Part shown: positions 45,499 through 54,154 of the stretch, piece after piece
Layout: the number at the start of each line of letters is the position of its first letter
Position numbering within the stretch: the stretch's first letter is position 1
NCBI RefSeq assembly: GCF_050434145.1
Contig: NZ_JBNPVX010000008.1
Location: 1 to 64,000 of the forward strand
Length of the DNA stretch: 64,000 nt
Direction: 5' to 3'
Source: JAISST01 sp050434145
GTDB lineage: Bacteria; Fusobacteriota; Fusobacteriia; Fusobacteriales; Fusobacteriaceae
Position numbers and translations under genes: made by a program
Notes under the pieces: model-generated
The model's database searches: none
What the model was told of the DNA's origin: nothing
Seen by the model: the letters and a program-made list of their open reading frames with translations, nothing else

Positions 45499-46478
45499 AT
45501 GGATTTCCTCTCTATATTATTATTTAAAAATGGATCTTTAGCAAAAAGGTCTAAAAATTTTTTTGTAGAAGTTGCTAAATATCTTTTTTTCTTGGTTGCA
45601 ATAAATATTTTTCTCTTGGCTAAGGGATCACCTATTTTATAATATACTAGTTTGTGACCTATAGAACAAAAATTTTTGATTAATGTATCTCTAATGAACA
45701 ATGCACCACTACCAGTCTGAACGACTACATGTAATGCAGTTAATATTTGATCCAATTGATATATTGATAATTGATTAAAACCAGCATTTTTACACATTTG
45801 AGCCCCTCTCTTCCATAGATCGTTGCCTTGTTTCATACGGACAAAAGGGACATTTTTAAAATACTTCAAAGGAACAGGTAAAAAATTTTCATTTAAAAAA
45901 TTTCTATTTTTAATATCTTCATATGGAATTTGATACTCAGATAATTTATGATTAAGTTCCATAGAAGAAGGAACACACAATACAACGTATTCATAATCAT
46001 ACAAATATGTTGTTAGATTTTTATTTTCTTCTGAAATGGCAGTTTCAAAAATAAGATCAATACTGTTATCTTCTATCCCTTCTAACAGACCTGTGATAGA
46101 ATCTTCTACTATTTCAAAAGAAACTTGAGGATATTTTTCATTAAATTTTTTTATTAATTTTGGAAAAACATATGCACAAAAATAAGATGAGCCTCCTATA
46201 ACTATTGGTTGTGAATCAATATTTTTCATGTCAGCAAAATATTTTAACATATTTTTTTCAATATTTAAAATTGATTCTATACATTGTATGTAATAGGTAC
46301 CTTCTTTTGTTATTGATAAGGGAATTGTACTTCTATCAAAAATATGATGTCCTATTTTCTCTTCAGTTTTTTTTACGATATTACTGAGGGCAGGTTGAGA
46401 AATGTAGAGCTTCTTAGCTGCTTTTGAAAAACTTTTTTCTAAGAAAATAGTATAGATACAATTCATTTCATTTAACAT
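45495..46478 (-). CDS. LysR-family transcriptional regulator
   Basis: A 327-residue regulator. The winged HTH occupies residues 1-60 (SFSKAAKKLYISQPALSNIVKKTEEKIG) and a LysR effector domain follows (PIVIGGSSYFCAYVFPKLIKKF). AAGGAGGG precedes the ATG. It is transcribed with the amidase rather than divergently, and probably controls it and the nearby transporter and peptidase-like genes in response to their substrate. Confidence 0.92.
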   Translation of the reverse strand: MLNEMNCIYTIFLEKSFSKAAKKLYISQPALSNIVKKTEEKIGHHIFDRSTIPLSITKEGTYYIQCIESILNIEKNMLKYFADMKNIDSQPIVIGGSSYFCAYVFPKLIKKFNEKYPQVSFEIVEDSITGLLEGIEDNSIDLIFETAISEENKNLTTYLYDYEYVVLCVPSSMELNHKLSEYQIPYEDIKNRNFLNENFLPVPLKYFKNVPFVRMKQGNDLWKRGAQMCKNAGFNQLSIYQLDQILTALHVVVQTGSGALFIRDTLIKNFCSIGHKLVYYKIGDPLAKRKIFIATKKKRYLATSTKKFLDLFAKDPFLNNNIERKSI

Positions 46479-46634
46479 AAAATTCCCTCCTTTAAATTAT
46501 TGAGGTCCTGATCTACTCATCAGAACAAACCATTGTTTGAAATGTAAATTGATAATATAAATATGTGATTAAATAAAACTCTTATATTAAAGTATACCAC
46601 TTATTCTAATAAACTCAAAAATTTGATTAGAAAA

Positions 46635-46658
46635 TCGCCTTGTAAAGTTACAAGGCGA
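46635..46658 (-). terminator. terminator after the M29-like gene
   Basis: TCGCCTTGTAA (46635-46645) and TTACAAGGCGA (46648-46658) form a perfect stem, followed on the minus strand by TTTT. It separates this gene pair from lysR. Confidence 0.88.
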
Positions 46659-46678
46659 AATTACTAGTTAGTTAAAAA

Positions 46679-47680
46679 TTATTTATCTTCTATACATACG
46701 ACTACACCATCTTTGACAATTAAAGTATCATCAAAAGTTATAGTTGGTCTGTACATAATCATGTCTATATGAACAGTAGACATAGGAGGTTGTCCATAAT
46801 AGAATCCATTACCCATTGCAATATGGCAAGTTCCTCGCGCTTTTTTCTCTTCTTCAAAGTCTCCATTGAAAAGACATGCTGGATTTAGTCCAATACCAAT
46901 TTCTGCAATATTATCACTATCTTTTATCTCTGCTATTTGTCTACGGATTTCTGTACATATTTTTGAGTCTCCACCTACAACTTCTACTATACGTCCTTTT
47001 TCAATTCTTAACTCTACAGGAGTAGTAGGACATCCATAATAACAGATAGGGCCATCAATAACCAATTTTCCATATGTAGATCCTATTACAGGACCAAGAG
47101 ATACCTCGCCATCAGACCATGCCATACCATCTCCAGGATTACGAGCTATTCCACACTCGATAATTGGTTCCATAGGATTCATTTCCATATGAAGATCAGT
47201 ACCAGCAGGAGAAGTAATATGGGCATGTTTCTTTCCTCTCCAAACACTTTGTAATTTTACACCATCAGCATATACTGCTTCATAATCAGCTAAAGCTCCA
47301 CCACGAGTGAAATTATCTATATTTCTTAATACTATTGAACATTCACGTAATCTTTTTTCATTCATAAGTTCTTTTAATCTGTTGTTATATATTGCTGCTC
47401 CTGAGGCTGTGGTCATACCAATGAATACATCGCATGCTTCCATTGCTAATTCGAGAGTTTTAGGGAAAATTGTTGCTTTATCCTTTCCTCTTACAGGCAT
47501 CATGGTGATATTATATTCAGCACCACATCTAAGAGCGGCAGCAGCAATGGCATTGGCCATTCTCATATCTGTCTGAGGATCAATAGCTATTAGTACTTCT
47601 TCACCAGGTTTCACTGCCATAAGGTTAGAAATAATGTAATCAGCCCTTTCAATACATTCAATAATTCTGTTATCTTCCAT
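46679..47680 (-). CDS. M29 aminopeptidase/NicX-like metalloprotein
   Basis: A 333-residue cytoplasmic protein with the fold-level features of the M29-peptidase/2,5-dihydroxypyridine dioxygenase (NicX) group: SPAGTDLHMEM near residue 158, EVSLGPVIGSTYG near 190, and a late ligand set in ARGTCHIAMGN and MSTVHIDM. Whether it is a peptidase or a ring-opening dioxygenase cannot be read from sequence. It follows the DAACS symporter by about 60 bases, suggesting import and then processing of the same acid or peptide. Confidence 0.72.
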   Translation of the reverse strand: MEDNRIIECIERADYIISNLMAVKPGEEVLIAIDPQTDMRMANAIAAAALRCGAEYNITMMPVRGKDKATIFPKTLELAMEACDVFIGMTTASGAAIYNNRLKELMNEKRLRECSIVLRNIDNFTRGGALADYEAVYADGVKLQSVWRGKKHAHITSPAGTDLHMEMNPMEPIIECGIARNPGDGMAWSDGEVSLGPVIGSTYGKLVIDGPICYYGCPTTPVELRIEKGRIVEVVGGDSKICTEIRRQIAEIKDSDNIAEIGIGLNPACLFNGDFEEEKKARGTCHIAMGNGFYYGQPPMSTVHIDMIMYRPTITFDDTLIVKDGVVVCIEDK

Positions 47681-47739
47681 TTAAAATCAACTCCTTATAA
47701 TTTTTATTTTGAAGATATCTGATAAGATATCTATTTTGA

Positions 47740-49056
47740 TTAAGTTATTGGTGTTTCTTTAATTAATTCATCTTGTTCTTCCAATCCTGCAAGTGGATTA
47801 TTAAATATTTCTCTGTCTAATTCTCCCTCCATAGAGGCAACACATACAGCAGTTACTAGGTCACCAGACGAATTTGTAGAAGTATGAGCTTGGTCAATTA
47901 TTCTATATATTCCTGCTACTAATGCAGTAGCTTCCAAAGGTAATCCCATTTGAGTCAGCAGTGTAATTGATATTACTAGTCCTATTTGTGGAGTAGCAGC
48001 ACACCCTACACTTAAGAAAGTAGCTTGTATAACCAACATAACTTGTTGCTGCATAGATAATTCAATTCCATATAATTGGCTTGCAAACAATACAATAATA
48101 CCAAAGTAGATACAAGTACCATTCATATTTGCAGTAGCTCCCAATGGTAAAACAAAGCTAGAAATATCTTTGGGAACACCCAAACGATTAGGAGCAATTT
48201 TCATAGAAACTGGTAACGCTGCAGATGATGTACATGTACTAAATGCAACTACCCAAGACTGTATTGCTTTTTTCCAAAACATTATTGGATTTACTTTGCC
48301 AATGAATATGAGGAAGAGTGTGTATGTTCCAGCAACCATTATAAAATTTGCTAAATAGTCTGTCAGTATAAATTTGAATACTGGTCCAAATATTGCAGTA
48401 CCATATTTTGCCATTGCAACAGACATTAGACCAAAAACTCCATATGGAATTATTCCGATGATTAATTCGATAATATTGAACATTGCAGCTGATAATGATG
48501 ATACTACTGTGGCCAATGTTTTTCCTTTTTCCCCTAATAAGATAATAGCAAATCCCATGAATAGTGAAAAAACAATGATTGGCATCATATCACCACTACT
48601 TAGAGATTGGAAGGGGTTGCTAGGTATTAGATCAAGAATAGTTTTGTATATTCCTGGTAAGTCTCTAGTTGCGACTTCTTCTACTGTTCCTAATTGTATC
48701 CCTTTTCCTGGTTTTATAATATTAGCAAGAATTAGACCAATTGTTGCAGCTATGCCAGAACTTATTAAGAAGAAGCAGATTGTTTTTATTCCAACAGTTC
48801 TTAATTTTTTTATATCACCTAAAGATAAGGCAGCATCTATAATTGAGAAAAAAACTAAAGGAACAACAATCATTCTAATTAATTTTAAGAACATATCTCC
48901 TACAAATTGTAGAAATGGTAGTATTCTATTATTAATGAATGGATTTTCTATACCACCCATAAAATTAAGAATATAACCTGTTACAATTCCTAAAAATAGG
49001 GCTATAAAAATTTTTATGTGCAGAGGAATTTTTTTTCTTATATTGTTGTTAGTCAT
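47740..49056 (-). CDS. DAACS-family dicarboxylate/amino acid:cation symporter
   Basis: A 438-residue GltP/DctA-type transporter with eight helices and two hairpin loops. The Ser-rich hairpin (VVAFSTCTSSAALPVS near residue 268) and ANMNGTCIYFG near 310, the cation-binding NMNGT motif, are present, as is the late DQAHTSTNSSGD. It would import glutamate, aspartate or a dicarboxylate with Na+ or H+. AGGAGG lies about 12 bases before the ATG. Confidence 0.92.
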   Translation of the reverse strand: MTNNNIRKKIPLHIKIFIALFLGIVTGYILNFMGGIENPFINNRILPFLQFVGDMFLKLIRMIVVPLVFFSIIDAALSLGDIKKLRTVGIKTICFFLISSGIAATIGLILANIIKPGKGIQLGTVEEVATRDLPGIYKTILDLIPSNPFQSLSSGDMMPIIVFSLFMGFAIILLGEKGKTLATVVSSLSAAMFNIIELIIGIIPYGVFGLMSVAMAKYGTAIFGPVFKFILTDYLANFIMVAGTYTLFLIFIGKVNPIMFWKKAIQSWVVAFSTCTSSAALPVSMKIAPNRLGVPKDISSFVLPLGATANMNGTCIYFGIIVLFASQLYGIELSMQQQVMLVIQATFLSVGCAATPQIGLVISITLLTQMGLPLEATALVAGIYRIIDQAHTSTNSSGDLVTAVCVASMEGELDREIFNNPLAGLEEQDELIKETPIT

Positions 49057-49092
49057 TATTTTATTTAACCTCCTTTATGAATATTTTGGTTT

Positions 49093-49183
49093 GTTGCTAA
49101 ACTATTTTTACTTGCAAAATTCATACTTTTATTGTTTTCTAATTCTTCTTTTCTACCAAATTTGCTATGCTCGGCTCCTGTAC
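49093..49183. repeat. dispersed intergenic repeat, copy 2
   Basis: The partner of 2490-2580, located upstream of the symporter gene within a 418-base non-coding gap (49057-49474). The rest of that gap holds only the terminator at 49414-49437. Confidence 0.55.
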
Positions 49184-49413
49184 CGCCAAAAGAAAGTTTG
49201 TTTACTGTTTATATTTCTTTCCTAACTGCTTTAAAATAAGTGTTGAAAATATGGCCATATTTTATTCAACTACAGCTTGTTAATTTTGCTAATTATTTAT
49301 TACCATTTATTAAACCAAAAACAAAAAGTTATATAATTATTTGTATAATATATAATCTGAAGTTATATGATTTATTTGATATATACTTAAAAATGAATAA
49401 TTCAATAAATAAA

Positions 49414-49437
49414 AAAGAGAGAAAAAATCCTCTCTTT
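49414..49437 (-). terminator. terminator of the coiled-coil gene
   Basis: AAAGAGAG (49414-49421) and CTCTCTTT (49430-49437) form a perfect 8-base stem; T-rich sequence follows on the minus strand. Confidence 0.82.
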
Positions 49438-49474
49438 CAAACTTATTATTTTGTATTTTAAAGTAATAAATTAC

Positions 49475-50335
49475 TTATATTGTATTTTCATTAAAGTATG
49501 TTTCTTTTTTTTCTATCAATTCAATAATTGTATTCTTAGTAAAGCCTTCATCATATAAAACTCTCATATCAAAATCTGAAATATCATCCATAAATTGTAA
49601 GTAATTATCATTTGCATAAGTCAGAAATTTTCTACTTTTAGAAAAAATCTTTTTAATTCTTTCGCCTTTCAATTTAAATGTTTTTGTATCCCAGTCCATT
49701 TTGCCATCAAGAAAATCAATAAATTTCTTTTTACACTCACTATAATTTTTAGTTTCAAGTAACAGAGATTCAAAAGTACTTGTATCAATATCATCAATAT
49801 AATTAATATTATTATTTTTTAGTGTTTCAACAATTTCCTTACTCTTGCTGTTGTTAAAAAAATCATCTATAGAAATTTTATAGTTATATATTTTTTTATC
49901 AGAAAGACTAATACCATTAGCATTAATGGTATTAGTAAGGTTTTTGATAGTTTCTTCGTAGACAGAAATTTGTCTTTTATACTCAGAAATAGTTTTTTGA
50001 TTTTCTCTTAGATTTTTTTCTACAATTTCCATTTGCCTATCAGAGATATTTCTACTTTTCAGCTGGGTCATTTCGCTTTCTAGATTTGAGGCTTTCCCTT
50101 GATAAATTGCTATTTCATTTTTTAAAATTTCAATTTGCTTTTTTTGACTAGAAGATTTATCATTTTGATTTTCAATTTCACGATGCAATGCTTTTATATC
50201 ATTCTGTAAAGAAGTTATTTTATCATTTTTTTCTTTAAGTTCTTTGTTGAGACTATTGAGCTTAGTAACAAGTTCCTCTATACGTGCCTGAAGTTGCTCT
50301 TCTTTATTATTAAAAATCCCACCTAAGATTCCCAC
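49475..50335 (-). CDS. coiled-coil protein of unknown function
   Basis: A 286-residue protein, largely heptad-repeat coiled coil over residues about 8-150 (Glu/Lys/Leu/Gln-rich), then a globular C-terminal part with KKFIDFLDGKMDWDTKTFKLKGERIKKIF. No membrane segment. The start is a GTG (50335) placed 6 bases after AGGAGG; the frame is open further upstream, but that DNA has the SD inside it. The family is not recognised; a structural or scaffold role is only a guess. Confidence 0.65.
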   Translation of the reverse strand: MGILGGIFNNKEEQLQARIEELVTKLNSLNKELKEKNDKITSLQNDIKALHREIENQNDKSSSQKKQIEILKNEIAIYQGKASNLESEMTQLKSRNISDRQMEIVEKNLRENQKTISEYKRQISVYEETIKNLTNTINANGISLSDKKIYNYKISIDDFFNNSKSKEIVETLKNNNINYIDDIDTSTFESLLLETKNYSECKKKFIDFLDGKMDWDTKTFKLKGERIKKIFSKSRKFLTYANDNYLQFMDDISDFDMRVLYDEGFTKNTIIELIEKKETYFNENTI

Positions 50336-50424
50336 ACTAATCCTCCTACATAATTGTAACTTTAAGTTGATTGCAAAATTTATACTCAAACATGAAAATT
50401 TTAGCTTTACATGATATCATAATA

Positions 50425-50770
50425 TATTTTTCTCTATGAATAGATATCTCTTGGTGCTGTAAATAGAGGTACCTGCGGTGCTTTTGGGGCTTTGCCCCAA
50501 ACCCCATAAAATCCAATTGATTTTAGAGATATTATATATAATATAATTTTTCTCTGTATATAGATATCTCTTGGTGCTGTAAATAGAGGTACCTGCGGTG
50601 CTTTTGGGGCTTTGCCCCAAACCCCATAAAATCCAATTGATTTTAGAGATATTATATATAATATAATTTTTCTCTATGTATAGATATCTCTTGGTGCTGT
50701 AAATAGAGGTACCTGCGGTGCTTTTGAGGCTTTGCCCCAAACCCCATAAAATCCAATTGATTTTAGAGAA
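50425..50770. repeat. 120-bp tandem repeat array, about 2.9 copies
   Basis: Units at 50425-50544, 50545-50664 and 50665-50770 differ at only a few positions. Each has the palindrome GGGGC-TTT-GCCCC (the third unit has one change, GAGGC), a KpnI-like GGTACC and an AT block. In the + direction the junctions between units carry TTGATT, 16 bases, then TATAAT. A minus-strand frame (50740-50417) crosses the array and simply repeats with it; I do not call it a gene. Confidence 0.9.
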
Positions 50771-50900
50771 TATTAATATGATAACATAGAAAAATTTACA
50801 TTTCGCAACTGCTTAAATGTAACTTGATATTACAATTATATAACACTTTACATTTGACTACAAGTTATTTTTTTTAGAAAAGTAAAAAATTAGTGTATAA

Positions 50901-52478
50901 CTATGAATATGATTTTAATTTATCAAAGAAAAATTCATTTATTTTATCCTCTCTATGTGGAGAGAAATGATCTAATTGTTTTTTAACAAGTGCACTGATA
51001 TACTCAATTTCACATTTTTTCTTTGGATAATATATAGGAGTTTCTTTTAGTGGATTAGAATAAAATTCAAAAGTTTCACCTTTACATTTTCCATTATATT
51101 TGAACCACTTTTTGAATAATTCGGAATTTAGGTATCCTAAAATGTAGAGCAAATCAATTTTTTTAGTTTTTTTTGTGATAAAATACATATCAGCACTTCC
51201 ATAAACTTCTTTTTCACTGTAAGAAAAATTATTATTTTTGCATCTTTGTCTAGCTAGAATCTTTGGCTCTTTGAATATTTTTTCTTCTCTTGCCCATTGC
51301 AGTTCCCACCAATGTATGATTCCTTTTATTACTTCTCTTCTATTGGACAATTTTTCATAATATTGCATCAAATGTTTTTCTACAGATTTACTAATCTTTT
51401 TCTTTCCATCTAAATACATAATCCAATATTTATTTTTTTCAGATAAAGAGTATTTACCTACATCTCTATTTTTATAGAAAGGTTTTAGGTATTTTTCAAA
51501 TTCTACCTTACATTCTTCAAAAATAAAAGCATCATCATAACCAGTAACCAGTCCTTGATTTATATTTACTAAGTCACCTAAAGCAAAATTGGTAAGTTTT
51601 TTGATATTATCATTAAAAGTTCTTATCTCTTCTCCAGCTAATATAATACGATTATTTTTATCATATAATAGTGAGTTAACAGTAGAAAATTTGTCATTTG
51701 GAATTGTTATTTTGACTTCTTCATCTTTAGCTAAAGATTTTTTCCAAGTGAAAATTACATTGTGTTGACCAATGGCTTTTTTAAACACAGAAGTTTCAAA
51801 GTCTTTTATAATTAAAAATTGTCCTTTTTCTCTAAGCGTATTTCTAAGTATTTTACTACCTTCAGCTTTCAGCCAATAATCAGTAGTAATATAGGTAAAA
51901 ATACCATCCTTTTCTAGTAAATCAACAGCTTTTTCAATAAAGAAATAAAAATAATCCATTTTGGCCTCATAATATTTTTTACCAAATTCTGTTTTTCTAA
52001 TTTGTTGAAATATTTCTTTATTATTTTTTTCGCCTAAATATGGTGGATTGCATACAATCAAATTATATTTTGATCTTTCAGTAAGAGCATCTTTACAAAA
52101 TACATTTATTCGACCTTTCAAATTATATTTTCGAAGTATTTCTTGACCTCTTGCCACAGCTAATTCTACAGCTTCTCTATTGATATCAAATCCATTTATC
52201 CAATGTTCATTATATGAGTAAACACCAGTTAGTTTTTTTGAAAGTCGAATTAATTCTTCCATTGCAATAAAAATCAGGTTTCCACTACCACATGCCAAAT
52301 CACATAATTTAATTCTGTTTAGTTTTTCAATGGTTGGTTTTTCACCAAAATAATTATCTAGAGTATTTTTAACAATTTCTCTAGCAATATGTCTAGGGGT
52401 GTACACACAAAAATTGTATTTCTCGCGATGATTCAAGTTTTCATTCATAAAATTAAAATTATTAATATTCACACTCAT
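50901..52478 (-). CDS. orphan N6-adenine DNA methyltransferase with specificity domain
   Basis: A 525-residue protein. SAM motif I is LACGSGNLIF near residue 62 and the catalytic motif is CNPPYLGE near 143, in gamma-type order. It is followed by a target-recognition and TaqI-like C-terminal region of about 280 residues. This is the Eco57I/TaqI style in which modification and recognition share a chain. No nuclease gene lies on either side, so it may be a solitary methylase or a type IIG relic that has lost its nuclease. It begins 2 bases after murJ ends. Confidence 0.82.
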   Translation of the reverse strand: MSVNINNFNFMNENLNHREKYNFCVYTPRHIAREIVKNTLDNYFGEKPTIEKLNRIKLCDLACGSGNLIFIAMEELIRLSKKLTGVYSYNEHWINGFDINREAVELAVARGQEILRKYNLKGRINVFCKDALTERSKYNLIVCNPPYLGEKNNKEIFQQIRKTEFGKKYYEAKMDYFYFFIEKAVDLLEKDGIFTYITTDYWLKAEGSKILRNTLREKGQFLIIKDFETSVFKKAIGQHNVIFTWKKSLAKDEEVKITIPNDKFSTVNSLLYDKNNRIILAGEEIRTFNDNIKKLTNFALGDLVNINQGLVTGYDDAFIFEECKVEFEKYLKPFYKNRDVGKYSLSEKNKYWIMYLDGKKKISKSVEKHLMQYYEKLSNRREVIKGIIHWWELQWAREEKIFKEPKILARQRCKNNNFSYSEKEVYGSADMYFITKKTKKIDLLYILGYLNSELFKKWFKYNGKCKGETFEFYSNPLKETPIYYPKKKCEIEYISALVKKQLDHFSPHREDKINEFFFDKLKSYS

Positions 52479-52480
52479 AA

Positions 52481-53944
52481 TTAAAACACATCCATTTTAT
52501 TTTTTATTAGGGCTTTGGCCCAAAATACCATATAAACAGCTGAGAATACACTTAGCTTTATTATGGTGTTATTTATAAAGTAACTAGCAACTAATGCTGC
52601 TATAGAGCAGAGTATTACCTTTAAAAAAAAGATAAAAGTATTTAATATGGGGAGGGGTACATATTTTTTCCTAAAAATAATGAATAATAAGGTAAAATTA
52701 ACTCCAGAAGCTACAGATGTAGATAATGCTAATCCCATGTGAGCCATAGGTTTTATTAGTAAGAAATTTAGAGAAATATTAACTAGTATAGAAATAATGG
52801 AAAATATTACGGGATCTTTACTGTTTTTCATGCTATAAAATGCACGAGTTAATAAATGTATACTAGTATAAAAATATAAGCCTAGAGAATAAAATATTAA
52901 TGTATTAGAGGTTATTAATATAGCCTCATTTCCAAATTTTCCATATCCTAATGTGAGCCTTACAATATCTTTTGCATAAAAGGTAAGAACAAAAGTAGAT
53001 GGAATTACTAAAAATAAAAGAATATTAAGACCTTTAGAAAGATTTTTTTTGACAGCAATCATATCATTTTGTGAGGCGGCCTTTGAAAGTGTAGGAAAAA
53101 TCACTGTAGAAATGGAAATACCAAAGACTCCTATTGGCAAGAGGTATAATCTAGTGGCGTTTTCGAGAGCAGTAACTCCTCCTACTTTTAGAAACGAACC
53201 AAATTGTTGATCTATGATTGTGTTAACTTGTCTTGCCACAATTCCTACTAACATAGGAACAATTAGAAGAAAAATATTCTTTAAATATGGGTCTTTAAAA
53301 TTTATTTTAAATGAATATCCTTTTACAATACTAAAAAAACTGGGTAATACTACCAATAGTTGAAATATTCCACCGATAACTACACCATATGCCAGTGCCT
53401 TAATACCAAATGATGTCTTGCCATGATAATATGCACCACCAATAATTGCTAAATTAAAAAATATTGATGTAGAAGCAGGAATTAAAAATTTTTTAAAGTT
53501 ATTTAATATGGCACAAATCATTCCAGATAAACTAATAAAGATGAAATATGTTGACATTATTTTTAATAATTGTGATGCAAGATCTTTTGTCTCAGGAGAA
53601 AATCCAGATACAGTGAATGCAATAATTTCTTTTGAAAAAATTATCATCAGAAGAGTTACCACAGTACTAAAGATAAAAATTAAGTTTAAAATAGAATAAA
53701 TTAATTCTTTTCCTGATTCTTGACCATGAGTATTGATTTTATCATTGTATATTGGTATAAATGAAGTGCCAAGGGCTCCTTCTCCTAATAACTGTCGAAA
53801 AAAATTGCTTATTTTGAATGCACTATTGTAAGCATCAGTCATTTCTGAAGCTCCAAAGAAGTAAGCTATAAGACTGGCTCTTATTAGTCCAAGTATTCTA
53901 CTTACCATTATTATAATCATTACTAGAATGCTGCTTTTAAACAT
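52481..53944 (-). CDS. murJ: lipid II flippase
   Basis: A 487-residue MOP-superfamily membrane protein with 13-14 helices that moves lipid II across the cytoplasmic membrane for peptidoglycan synthesis. Family signatures: SRILGLIRASLIAYFFGAS near residue 15, DAYNSAFKISNFFRQLLGEGALGTSFIPIY near 37 (Arg and Glu central to transport) and RQVNTIIDQQFGS near 238. CAGGTG precedes the ATG. It is followed without a gap by the methylase gene. Confidence 0.93.
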   Translation of the reverse strand: MFKSSILVMIIIMVSRILGLIRASLIAYFFGASEMTDAYNSAFKISNFFRQLLGEGALGTSFIPIYNDKINTHGQESGKELIYSILNLIFIFSTVVTLLMIIFSKEIIAFTVSGFSPETKDLASQLLKIMSTYFIFISLSGMICAILNNFKKFLIPASTSIFFNLAIIGGAYYHGKTSFGIKALAYGVVIGGIFQLLVVLPSFFSIVKGYSFKINFKDPYLKNIFLLIVPMLVGIVARQVNTIIDQQFGSFLKVGGVTALENATRLYLLPIGVFGISISTVIFPTLSKAASQNDMIAVKKNLSKGLNILLFLVIPSTFVLTFYAKDIVRLTLGYGKFGNEAILITSNTLIFYSLGLYFYTSIHLLTRAFYSMKNSKDPVIFSIISILVNISLNFLLIKPMAHMGLALSTSVASGVNFTLLFIIFRKKYVPLPILNTFIFFLKVILCSIAALVASYFINNTIIKLSVFSAVYMVFWAKALIKNKMDVF

Positions 53945-54154
53945 AAATTACACCTGAACCTATTTTATTTTTAAGATATTTTATAAATTTGTCGATATCT
54001 ATATATTTTTTTATGTCATACACAAATTGAGTACTTTGAGTACCTATAATATATTTTATTAAAATATCGTACATTGCTGTATAATCGTTATTATTGCATT
54101 TTTATATTTTTTAAGGCTCAGTGGCCATTATGACGTTTTTTTGAAAGAAATCTA

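Noticed and set aside
50417..50740. 107-codon minus-strand frame over the tandem array
   Set aside because: The frame exists only because the 120-base unit is a multiple of three and lacks a stop in this phase. It repeats with the DNA and has no SD of note.
50425..50770. CRISPR array
   Set aside because: Units of 120 bases are contiguous with no unique spacers, and there are no cas genes.
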